A stretch of DNA of 64,000 bases from Pelodera strongyloides (taxonomy: Eukaryota; Nematoda; Chromadorea; Rhabditida; Rhabditidae), in contig JAANDG010000375.1 in the NCBI GenBank assembly GCA_036852015.1, positions 62,001 to 126,000 on the forward strand, written 5' to 3'. The notes beneath the pieces are model-generated. The model searched no databases. It worked only from the letters and a program-made list of their open reading frames with translations, and had not been told where the DNA came from. The position numbers and the translations under genes were made by a program. How positions within the stretch are numbered: the stretch's first letter is position 1; every line of letters starts with the position of its first letter. Shown here one piece after another: positions 1-11,600 of this stretch.

Positions 1-344
1 AAAGACAGCATGCAGCACCAAGCTATACATAAAACAACGCCGAGTGCCAAATAAAATAAATCTATCTATCTACTCAAATTCATTGTCAGGCTAAAAGCTC
101 TACCATAATCTTGATGACTTTTTCTAAATAAGAAGACAATAAAAAAAACGTTCAATTTCAGGCCAAAGATAAAAAGAAACAAAAGATTATTACACAATCA
201 ACGACACCTTGTAACTACAGCAAACCATAAATTCCCCAGGATTATCAAGCAATCCCCGTCACAAAAAAAATAGATTCCAAGGGAAAAACTGCCCAAGAAA
301 ATTGAACGGAGGGTACTGTAGGGCCCCAAATTATGTCCAAGAGC

Positions 345-3300
345 CTAAGCCTCCTGAAGACGCAGTTCCCTGAGTTGGTCGAGAAGCGTGGCCTCCTGGC
401 TCACCTTTTGCACCTAGAAAAAAGGATCTTATAGGTCTACACAAAAGTTCCCCACAAACCTTTTAGTAACACTTACACTCTTACATTACAAAAAATGAAG
501 AGATTAACAGTACATAGAACGCGCATCACTCTAAACCTACAACAAAAGCACATAGTTAAAATAGGATAACACACCTGCGCTGGCTTCAACGCGGCACCGC
601 CAGCCCTGCGCCGCTTGAGCGCCGACACCTCATCCAGTTTCTTTTCCAGTGCCTTGATCTTCTTCTCGGTGGGCGTGAGCTCGGGCACCACAGGTTTCTC
701 CTCCTCCTTTTTGGTCTCATCTACCTTGGCCGGTTCTTCAGCAGGTTTTGATTTCACTGAAACACAAAATAATCAAAATGTATACCAACTACCAATTATC
801 GTATCCAGAGGCCATATTCACGACACCGATTCCCTAGGGGAAATATTCCCTGGGGACAGGAAATAGCATTCTAATGTGAGACACGCAGAGAAAAAGACGG
901 GGAATTGAGTGGTGAATATGGCCTCTGGTGACGGAGATGTGGTGGAGAGTAGGTCTTAGTCCTAGGCACAAATGGGCACCATCACCGTATACGGAAAAGA
1001 AACCAATCAATATACACCAATTAGCGATTAGCGTACCCAGGTACCCAGTTACTATTGGTCAGTGCAAAAAAATCAACGTTTTACTCAACCAATAAACCGT
1101 TTACCGTACCCAGGTGGCGCAGATGCGGTGGCACGTAGGCGGCCGCTTTCTTCAATGCTCCCGCGGGCACGTTGTTCAGTGGGTGGTCGGGACGGCTCGA
1201 CTTCAACAAGAGCCCCGCCTTAATAGATGACAAGTTAGATTATTAACTTACACAAATTAACGAGAGACAACTCTCATTCACTAGTCGCGCGGCAAGGGCT
1301 AGATACGAACCAGCGTTGCGTGCGTTAGGAATGAACGCTCTAATCTTAACAGGGTAAGAGCACCTGGTCCCTAACTCAGGTGACTCTAGGCCCGAAGGCG
1401 TGCCCTTTTCTGTGGAACGGGGCTGGCCCGTTACCGGCCTTAGAGGGTGCCCTGGGTACGCCCTGAGGCTTTTGTGAGAGGGCCACAAACGGGCCGTTTT
1501 GAAACGGGCAGAAAAAGAAAATACGCCGTTTTAGCTAACCAACCACGAACTTACACATGGAAACACAACATACATAAGTACCTAGAACTTCGCAAGACAA
1601 ATGCACCGGACAGGAATCGAACTTGCGACATTAGCTAAACACGTACTCCAAATTAGCGCCTTAGACCACTCGGCCATACCGCGTATGGTCGTCTCTGCTG
1701 GTTGCGAAATATTACGGCAGCTGCTTCACAAAAATTTAAATCCCAACTTTCGCGCGCTTTACAAAATGCAAGGCTACGGCAAAGTGCCATGTAAAGGGCA
1801 CGCCCCAGGTTCGGACCGACATTTTCCCCGTTTGTGGCCTTATCCCGGCCTTCTACAATTGAAGGGCACGCCCTAGGGCATATTTGCTTAAATGCATGCC
1901 TGCGGGCCTAGAGTCACCTATGGCATAAAGCAGACGCGCAAGCAAGTTCAAATGTAATTTTTACTATTATTGTAATTTCCCTCCTAACAAACACAAGACC
2001 GACGACTCTCTCTTTTTCTCTCTCTGTCTCTCCACTTTACCTCCCCAAACCAAGAATTGACAAAAAAAAAAGAAGACAAATCGTAAAAACAGCACAAAAC
2101 ATACCGCCATCATTTGCTGTTTGGTCAGTTCTTCAATCTTGAACTCCTGCTGGCCGGGCAATGGCCGGAATTGAGCCTAAACAATGATGAAATAAAAAGA
2201 TACAAATTGAAATGGCGACGCAAAAAACGTGTGTTGAGCAATATCACGCATTGATCTTCACCACAAAAACGGATTTCAAACAAAACAAAATACAAATCAG
2301 TCCCAGTTACGACTAAGTAAGCATACCGCCGATGAGACACAAAAGTAAGCCTACACTGGTTCCACTAGGGTAATCTTGACTTGTGCGAAAAATGGCGTGG
2401 CGTGGACTCGAACCCGCGTCACTTGTCTACTCGACAAGCACTCACCGGTCGAGCTACACGCACCCTTTTTTGCAAAAACACAACCCATTGTTGCCTCTTT
2501 CGGCTAATCTACCCGATTTAATAGTAGGTATTCTACCCTGTTTACTAAAAGAAGAATACGGTACCTGCCACAATTCCTCGGGTGGGTTGTAGGGAATCTC
2601 CTGGATCAGCTTTCCACTATAGTGCCAGAGTCTAAACACTGTATTATATATCGCGGGGTCTTAGGGTTCCCTTTGGTTGACGTTCTTTATTCGTATTGAT
2701 CGTTAACCAATAAACCGTTATTATATCTCAAACACCTAGACAAAGATAATTCAGCCAAAGAACTGAAACAAACTAATGTCTTAGAGAAAAGGTCAAACAA
2801 AAACATAAAAATAGTTCGTTGTCGTGTCCCAACAAAGACTCTCAAAAATTCACAACTGGTAACGGTCAAACAGTTAAAGAAAACGATAAAACAACACCAA
2901 CACCAACAATAATAATAATAATACTATTATTAATAATAATAATAACAATAATAATAACCTCACCTCAGCACATTATCCGTGCGAAGTCTGGGAGTAGTTG
3001 TGGCCGTCAGGAAATGCTTTCCATCGGGTGCCCATTCAAACAGAGTTGTATTCGGCACTTCGATCTAAAACGGACAAAAGTCAATGAACAATGCATTACT
3101 GTACATCTATAATGTATGGGGTCTCGATGTATGACAAAAACAGCGCATTTTGCTTCCAAGTATCAAAAGCGCATCTCGTGTACAATTTTGCATACACCTT
3201 TGAAAGTTAGAAAATGCACAATTGATAACACAATAACACTAGACTAGGCGAAAATGCACAGTTTATGCACGCTCAAAAAAAATAGTCCTGTGGCTACCGC

Positions 3301-6300
3301 CGCGGGACAATTTTATGGCGGTCTGTAGTTGTTGTCGTGTAGTGCCAATCTACGGTAATTAAAACCATACTTGGAAGCAAAAATCGGCAATTTTTGCAAT
3401 ACATCGAGACCCCAGTATGCATACATGTAATAATTTCCTTCGACATGGAAACAACCACTGTGCTTGTAACAAGCGACTATATTTCCGCTATGAAACATGT
3501 ACATTTGCATCATGCACAGTAAAATGAAATCACGAAAAAAACTGGTAAATCAAAGTTAAAAAAATTCCACTTATACTTGACTGCGTTATACATAAGCCCC
3601 ATTTTCACGAACACAACTAGCACCTCGTCGAATATGTAAATGTTCCATTCCGTGCCGGAAATCAGAAATTCAGCAATTATTCAAGTTCAAACAACGTGCC
3701 ATATCGCTTGAAAGGAAAATAAACCCACCGTGATAATTTCCTTCTTCTTCTCCGTGTCCCAGAATTCCATCCTTCCAGTGGCCAGGTTACCGAATCCACA
3801 AACGAGAAGGATCGTTCCGAACGAGTTGTAGTGAACATCGTTCCTAGGATGGGGACACAAGTTAACACAAAAGAGACAATGATAAATGATAATAAAAATC
3901 TGATAAGATTCAAATAGGCTTAGGCTTAGGCAGGAAAAGAACTGGATTCGCTTAGCGGATTCATGCATATGTTTGAAATTTGAATAAACTGTACTCAAAA
4001 ACAAACCTCGGTCCCTCAACCATCTCGTATATGGAATCTCCACGGAAATTGAAGAGCGTTACCTAAAGGAAAGGCAAATAAAAATTTCAAAATGTTTAAA
4101 AGAGAGTTCGACGAGAGCTCAACTTCCTAACACTTAGCAAGACTTATACCACTTAACTACTGAGAAAGTTTGAAGTTGATTGGTCAAATGGTTTTTGAGA
4201 AAAGTTATAAAAAGAGTGGAAGTGGAAAAAACAGACGCAGACCATCGGAGAGGAAACAAACAGGTTGTCTAGCCCCAACATCAGCAAAAAAAGAATCAAC
4301 ATCAGTTCCACTACTAAAATGAAACACAACAACAAAACTGATGCGGTAATTACAGGGTAATTAGAGACAATTAGTAAGTGAAGGTACTCAATACTAAGGT
4401 ATAAATTATTCACAAAACCCCACCTTAGCCGGCATGTATCCATAGCAGACCGCAAACTCTCTTCCATTAGGATTCCAGCGGCACGCGTACACGGGACCAT
4501 TCTTTGACAGCGCTATCATGCACGAGTCGCCTAGACAAAGGAAATATCTGAGAATGAGATTGTCGACAAGTTTACATACAAAACAACTGAAATTAAGTTA
4601 CGTCCATCTCAAAAGCCTCAAAAGCTCAAAGAGCTGTGCCTCCGCGATTCTTGCGGCTACATATTCTGCGATTCTTGCGGCAACACAAGTATAAACTATC
4701 CTGAGATAAAGGCAAGGAAACTTCTTAGCGGCTCAAATCAAGAGTACATAAGAAACTTAACGGAGAGTAAACAGAAAATAACACCTACTCGTGACAACGT
4801 TGATCAAGTAGAGCGACGCAGTTCCGTAGTAAGACTGGTTGGTCTTGTCCACGTCCGCGGTGGCCTGGATGATCAGTGCCGTACCTAAAAAGTCGGCGAT
4901 TTTCATAACTTGCACTATTCACAAATATACGCTTCTCCTTACTTTTAATCATCTTGTGCATATAGCACTGAACACTTGCTTTGCCGATCAGTTCTACTAC
5001 ATATGTTTCGTGTTTCTATATAAATTTATTGTATGGGTGATGGGTCATTGTTACGGGTCATGGGTCATTGTTATGGATATGGGTCAATTACAGTATGGGC
5101 CATTTTCAATCGCTTACATGTCTTATGCTAACGATAAGTATCGTACAAAGCACCACTCACCCTTCGAGTTCCACTCCATGAGTGCCTTGTCGGCGTTGAA
5201 GAACGACCTCGTGTTGATCACGTTAAATGGGATCCCCTGCGCACCTCACTGTTGCTGCCGAACCCTAATATAGACCATACATTTTATTTAAGCGAAATAC
5301 CGTGTTTTGAAACACATCGATACACCTCATTCATATCCCTACGAAATGGCCATAAATAGGAGAAATCGTTCAAAAACCGGCCGGTATTTCGCTCAACAAA
5401 TACGAAGAAATGGGACATACATACACTCCATCGAACAGATCGACAGATTAATACGCTCACATATTCAAGCTACGTACCATATATTACAGACCCTATCAAT
5501 CGTTTGCCGAAAAGCAAACAAAGAAAACACTCACACTAACAGATGGTGTGAAAATGGCCACACAACTTCCTTGTGCTGCGGAAAGCTGGAAGCTTTCCAT
5601 GTGCTTGAACGATCCCTTGAATGCGCACTTGTCTGAATACGTATTTCTATTATATTCAGGAGCTACAAGAGTCAGCGATTACAACGCCTAATATGCAAAA
5701 AATTGCTACGGTATCAGGGTACAACATATTGAATGCGTGTGATTCCAACTCCAAACCTGTACTTCTCGCTCAGTGTTTTATTAGGAAAAATCAGAGAGAG
5801 AGAGAGGGAGAGAGGGAGAGAGAGAGAGAGAGAGAGAGACAGAGAAATAGTTAACTATTTAAAAACCTACCGAACAAGTTGTCCTCCTTGTTAACCATCA
5901 GTTCACCACCAACACGGAACATGGCCAGCTTCTCGTCCTCGCTGAACTGTGGCTGCCAACCCGACTAAATAAATACGCTCTGAGGCTTCTCACTTTATTC
6001 ATCCCCATCAGAAATGTAATATCGATCGAAAATCATTCGAAGGTTCACTAATCGGAAACAACAGAGAATCAGCTTCACAGGCTGACATTAAAAAACTTGA
6101 AGTGCCGCACGTAATATTTTGCTACTACAATCAACGCACCTGCTGCTTAGCGATCAGCGTTGTTAGCAGTTTTCCGTCGCTCAGCGTGAACACACGCATG
6201 TTTCTCTCGGGTTGCACATCATCGGACTAAAACATTTTATTCAATACCAGCCAATTCTCGCTCTACGAATGCTGTAAGAAACGAGACAGTCAAAGTGGTA

Positions 6301-7628
6301 TGACACGTGGTTGGTAAGACGATACTACCTTACAGTTTAATCATATCAAACGGAAACTACAAATTACAAAACTGAAATTAGCATACTGTCTTTTGCCCGT
6401 AGATCGTATATGGTTCCCAGGTCAACAAATACGTGTCCTTGGGGGAGAAGTAGAGTCCCTGCGTTCGCTTCAAATCCTCGCTCAACACCACACGACCAGT
6501 GTCCACCTCGATGACTACGGTCCTAAAAAAAGTACAGTAGTACAGTTACCTTTGCAAGTCTGCCAAATTGACAAATTTTTTTAAACGGTAATAAATTCAA
6601 GCTAAGTGTAATTTAGAAAAGGTCAAAAACGAAAGAGGACAGATTTCAATCTATACAAAATGTCTAAACAGAGACTCGTGGACTGCAGATGCAGACAACA
6701 GGTTTGGCATGGTTTGCAAACTACTAAAGCATACATGGAATCTAACAAATACCCCAAAATGAAACGGTACTCTCGCAATATAACGATAAGAGAGGGTATA
6801 AATTCCGTGCGTAAATGGAGGTGGTTTCTTTAGCCCAGTGATAGACCGTTTTAGTAAAACACCGTTTCGGTCAAACATATTAGTATGGAATTGCTTCCGG
6901 AGGTGGTCAAAACCAATCCGGAGGTGGTTGGTGCGTGTTTTCACGCACCAACCTGTACCCCTGCTATAAGATAAGGTAAATAAATAAAAGTACCCACTTG
7001 ACACAATCGCAGTAGGCAAAGTACTTTCCACTATTGCTGAACAGGAACACTCGGCAGGGATTCTCCTTCGGGGTCCTCAATTAACACAAAAGTAACGTCA
7101 ATGTTGGATGTACAGCAGTACAGCAGTCCATTTCAATTGCCGCATAAAGCGGACGCCGGTACTCGGACCGTATCTTCCTGGTATTCTGCAAGCCGTGTCA
7201 ACCCCGTGCTTACACCGCTTAGCGCAGGATATGGGCACGTTAATTGGAAGTTTACGTTTGGATGAACTAAACCACCAAGAGTGAGAACAAGTTGCAACCA
7301 CACCCGAAAGACAGGCAGACATGTGACGAACTCTTCAGAAAATCACGAAAAGCTAACAAAGCCTACTCTATCTATGGGCGATAAGTGCAACCGTGGGAGT
7401 AGAAACGACTCCTCATGTACATCATACCAGAAATCAACAAGCAGATACAGTAATCAGGTAATAGAAACAGCTACAGTAACCATGTAATAGAAACAGCTAC
7501 AGTAACCCAAACAATAAACAAACTTACTGGGTGCCTTGGAACAGTGTGCTGGTGTTGTCCTTGTCAACTCCCTTCTGCAGACTGAATCCAGTGGAACCGC
7601 GCACCGCATAGACCAGGTTATCGCCCAT
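345..7628 (-). CDS. eIF2A: Eukaryotic translation initiation factor 2A (eIF2A), 17 exons
   Basis: Cytosolic WD/beta-propeller factor that can deliver initiator Met-tRNA to the 40S subunit independently of eIF2. Exons 5'->3': 7528-7628, 6998-7075, 6387-6522, 6140-6226, 5871-5964, 5535-5632, 5161-5236, 4789-4884, 4424-4530, 4007-4062, 3729-3843, about 2971-3064, 2565-2638, 2105-2176, 1110-1218, 575-756, 345-413. Predicted about 547 aa (human 585). Family matches seen by eye: SFFNADKALMEWN, ADVDKTNQSYYGTASLY, LLVCGFGNLATGRMEFWD, FEWAPDGKHFLTATTTPRLR, LWHYSG, AAAYVPPHLR, and a charged C-terminal coiled coil with LTPTEKKIKALEKKL that ends in LRELRLQEA. The start MGDNLVYAVRGSTGFSL resembles the family N-terminus and lies 14 nt after a splice acceptor. 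Phases agree at every junction except exon 12/13. There, homology calls for DN-V-FRLWHY but no GT...AG pair gives that frame. Introns carry several MITEs and tRNA-like repeats. Confidence 0.94.
805..926. repeat. MITE, GAGGCCATATTCAC family
   Basis: Terminal inverted repeat CCAGAGGCCATATTCAC / GTGAATATGGCCTCTGG flanks about 90 bases with GATTCCCTAGGGGAAATATT. Lies in the last-but-two intron of eIF2A. Confidence 0.8.
1376..1922. repeat. Foldback element with AGGTGACTCTAGGCCCG ends
   Basis: The left arm AGGTGACTCTAGGCCCG is inverted near 1905-1921 as CGGGCCTAGAGTCACCT. GC-rich arms with GGCGTGCCC motifs surround a tRNA-like core. Lies in the eIF2A intron at 1219-2104. Confidence 0.65.
1598..1682 (-). 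repeat. tRNA-like sequence
   Basis: The minus strand starts GGTATGGCCGAGTGGTCTAA (Leu/Ser-type D arm) and has B-box AGTTCGATTCC. Stems are imperfect, and it sits inside a foldback element, so a pseudogene is likely. Confidence 0.4.
2390..2466 (-). repeat. tRNA-like sequence in an eIF2A intron
   Basis: The minus strand reads GGGTGCGTGTAGCTCGACCG... with B-box GGTTCGAGTCC, and T residues precede it on that strand. Arm pairing is imperfect. It is probably a tRNA-derived repeat. Confidence 0.4.
5291..5397. repeat. Family-1 MITE, short copy
   Basis: GCGAAATACCGTGTTTTGAA to AACCGGCCGGTATTTCGC, only about 105 bases. The middle is deleted compared with 170-190-base copies. Lies in an eIF2A intron. 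Confidence 0.75.
5791..5849. repeat. (GA)n microsatellite
   Basis: GA run with scattered G changes, in the eIF2A intron between exons 5 and 6. Confidence 0.95.
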
Positions 7629-7644
7629 GGTTAGAGAAAGAACT
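7629..7644 (-). promoter_or_regulatory. Probable spliced-leader acceptor of eIF2A
   Basis: On the minus strand the pyrimidine-rich TTTTCTTTCTTTTAG ends 14 nt before the eIF2A ATG. No coding exon is recognisable between it and the upstream AGK gene. An acceptor this close to the start of a downstream gene on the same strand fits SL trans-splicing of an operon member. A short 5' UTR exon remains possible. Confidence 0.55.
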
Positions 7645-8612
7645 AAAAGAAAGAAAATTATCAGACAATCATGGGAAGGCAAGACGCCCATGGGTTACAG
7701 CAGGATCGACCCGCACATATCGTATTTAACAGATTGCTCATTTACTACAGTAAGATACAGTAAGCTAATTACAGATCATCAATTTGCGCAACAACTCCAC
7801 TAATGATCAAAACACCCATCACCGCAACAATAGACATATTACAACCAATTTCAAAACTAACAATAAGCTAATGGTTAAGATGCAATATACTAACAATCAT
7901 GATACCAATAACTAAGCTTCACCTCAATATAAAGAAATCGCAGCTATTCCAACAAACTCAAACAACAAAATGATAAAATAAATATTCGTGGAAGAAAATC
8001 AACCACATTTGTCACAGAACAAAACATCATTTAAAAAATAACGAAGACATTTATTAATTTAATAACAAGTGATAAATCAACAGTCATCAATTGCCTAAGT
8101 AACAAACATACTCTCAAACAACAAACATTATATTATACATACAAAAAAACTACCTACTAGCTACTAACTAAATCAAGAACGAAAATAACGAAATTTTACC
8201 TATGCCTATATTTTCTACGTTTACTTTTCTATATATTTCGACATTATTATTTTTTATGTTTACTAAACAAAAGTAAACATGAGTACATGAGGAATTTACG
8301 GTATTTCGCGGTGGGAAAAAGCCTTTCCATAAATACTATATCAGGCACAATGAATAACTCGCTTGCAAAGCCTACACATGTATATCCGTAAGATAAAAAA
8401 AAAAAAAAAGTCAAATGCTACGGTCGCTCTCCTCTACTAGTATCCAAACAGCACATAATCACTACAGTCATTGTCCCTTACACAAACACCATTCATGGTT
8501 CTCATACCTCATCCTCAAACCTCATACCGCTCATTCAATTGAATCAATGATATCACAAATCACACCAAAACGAACCATCTGCAAATAAGTCAACCGGAAC
8601 CGCTCCAATGGT
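7645..8612. other. Intergenic gap between AGK and eIF2A
   Basis: About 970 bases of AT-rich DNA that should hold the AGK 3' UTR and the region before the eIF2A acceptor. No reading frame here looks coding. A poly(A) tract lies at 8394-8409. The gap is long for a classical nematode operon, where about 100 bases is common. Confidence 0.5.
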
Positions 8613-11600
8613 CTACAATTTGAGTGGATCTACTCTCAACTGAGATGGGAGGAACAATGATAGGGTCTTATCGATAGCCTGCACATTCACACGGACACCC
8701 TCCTGGGCACCGTCCTTCACCTCATCAGAGGATACAAACAACTTTCTGATAAATTCCTGAAATAATCGATATGAATATGAATATGCATTTACATACATCA
8801 AATAGATCAACATATATGAATATGAAATCACATATTTCAATCAATATCATCACATAATAAACAACAAACCACGTGATACATAGTTTTAAAAAAGCGCCAA
8901 TCACCAAAGGACCACTAAAAAAACTGACCGGGAATTTCGTGAACTTTAGTGAAAATGCCTTTCCGGTGATATCGTCCTTGTAGTAAGATTCACTCGGCGA
9001 CGAGTGAACCAGATTAGCGGAGCACCTAGGTAGGGTAGGTTAAAGGGTAAAGAAACTTGTTAGGTGACTTGATAAAAAGGTACGTAACGGATTACCTTGT
9101 ACGTTGTAAATAAACGTATGTTCACGGCTCTTTCAAAACCTCAAAAACACTATGTTTCAAAGCCTCCATATAAAATTCAAGAACACACAGGAACAAAGTA
9201 ATGAGGATGAGGCCGATGAGGACTTCGACATTAATCGCCCAGTTACAAGAAACCACTAATTATAAAGCACTATCACCTTGCATTTATGCACAAATAAAAC
9301 CGTCTACTATAAATAAAACCGTCTACTATAAATAAAACCGTCTACTATAAATAAAACACGCCTACTATAAATAAAACAATTTACCTGCTCCATCCCTCAG
9401 AAATGACACCAAATCGGCCAATATTTCCGCTAGTTCGCAGTCGCAAGGCCAAGTTTGCCTTAAATTAAAAGGGTAATTTATAAGAGTTATCTCTCCCGCC
9501 CGCTCGCTCTTCCGAACCTTGACATTGTATCGCATCACTGTAAATTGTAACACATAAAATATTTTGCGAGAAAACAATTACACATTCAGAAATAATGTAC
9601 TCTTTCATAGCACATATAAATAACATTAGCAAAACAAAAACTAATCGCTCATTTCCACACATTGTTAAATCTACAAAAGAAATACGCCCTTTGCCAGTTA
9701 CAGAACAAACATTCAACGTATCTGTATTCACTGAACGATGAAGTATACATTTCAAAACATAATTACTAATTTAATTACACTAAAAATTGTCCAATGAAAC
9801 GCCATATTCTCTCTGGCTATATCTATATTCAACTCACATGCTCATCCTCAGATTGTTCAGCGGTCAACCGAAGTTCGGCACCAGAAACAGTGCACTGTTC
9901 CCTCTTGCCACACTCTTCATTGACCACTTGGCTAAAGTCCCGCATCACTGAAAAGAAGAAGACCATTCGAAACGAGGTGACCCTTCCATATTTTATAAAC
10001 CTATTTATCTCATTCCTAATATTATCAGATAGTTATCTAATACAAACTAATTTAGATACATTTTTATCCTTAGAATCGTATAACTTAAGACTCCTTTATG
10101 TCGTTTTAATTTAAAATCCACACTAGCTCAGATATTTGATCACTCAGCCTTCCTCACAAAGTGGAACTGGGGTCCGACATACATGATGCTGATATATATA
10201 TATATATATATATCTTGTTACTAATAAAAAGGAGCATACTATAGCCCTCAGCCCTCTACGTCCTATCACAAAAGGAAAACGTAAAAAAAAGAACTTCTGC
10301 CTTCGCAGTGTGCCCCCCTCAGCCCTCTAGCAGCAACAACGCGCTTACTTCCAAACTCTATTAGCAACTAACCACCAAAGAAACCATGTGAAGAAAAGTA
10401 ATAATAATAAACATAGTTACCAATTGGCTGTGCATATCTCGGCGTTCCAGTCAAAATGTGCCACCATCTCCATTGTACCTCCTCAATGGGTGCGGGAGGG
10501 CGACATCTAAAATTTTTTTATAAATAAATAAAAATTATCTGTGAAACCGTGAAACGTCACAAGTTTTTTTAAATTAAATTGCTTTAAATTAAACATAAAT
10601 TCATAAAGCTCATAAGCTCATAAAGCAAAAAGTTCTTTAAATTAAACATAAAGCTCTGAAGAATGGATACACTACATGTGCTACTGCTCCGAAGAGTCCA
10701 AAGGGTATGGGGGAAGGGTGGGATCTGGGATCGGAACATGAGAAAGAGACGTGAAGACGTGAAGAGCAGATTTAGGTAAGAGACGATAACGGCGTTTTAA
10801 TTCCACAAAATTGCCTAGGTGCACGAACAAATAAGACCACTCCACTAACCTATTGCATCCCGCACAATACGGCTCGTATTCAACTTCGCACTCCACTGGT
10901 TTAGGTGACCTCTGAAAAAAAACAGTGAATACAGTACCCGAATACGAAAAAAGTGAATACAGTACCCGAATACGAAAAAAGTGAATACAGTACCCGAATA
11001 CGAAACAAGTGAATACAGTACCCGAATACGAAACAAGGAACGAGGCGTGTGGTGTGGGTATAACGATACTGAGTGTGGCAAGTGTTTCACTCTACATGTA
11101 CATACAAGTCGAATCACTACTATATAAATTCATGAACTGTTAGTTGGGAGAATAGGGAAAAAATACAATGTTTCAGCATCGCGGTATACCCTTTCCAAAA
11201 AACCATAAATTTCAATGCGTCATCGACCTAGCTTCGAAACAATAGGTGAAACTAACAATAAGAAGGTCGCAGACAAGATTTCAAGAATACTCTCTCTCTC
11301 TCTCTCTCTCGGAATATCACAGATACAGAACCTCCAGATACACTAGTCACAACAGTGTCTCCAGCAGCCATATGAGCCAGCTACATCACAACCCGACAAA
11401 ACACAGTCAACTAACAAACCTTCAACATCTCCCAAACGTATGCCCATCGCCGCTTCAGTCCTCCAAAGTACCACAACTTCTTTCTTCTGTCTTCAATGTG
11501 ACGGAACCATCCGGCTCCCAAGTCGCCAATCGAATACAGTGGTGGCTCTTCTGAGTTTTCCTGAAGAAAAGAAGAAATGTAATTTGTCCGACCATAAGTA

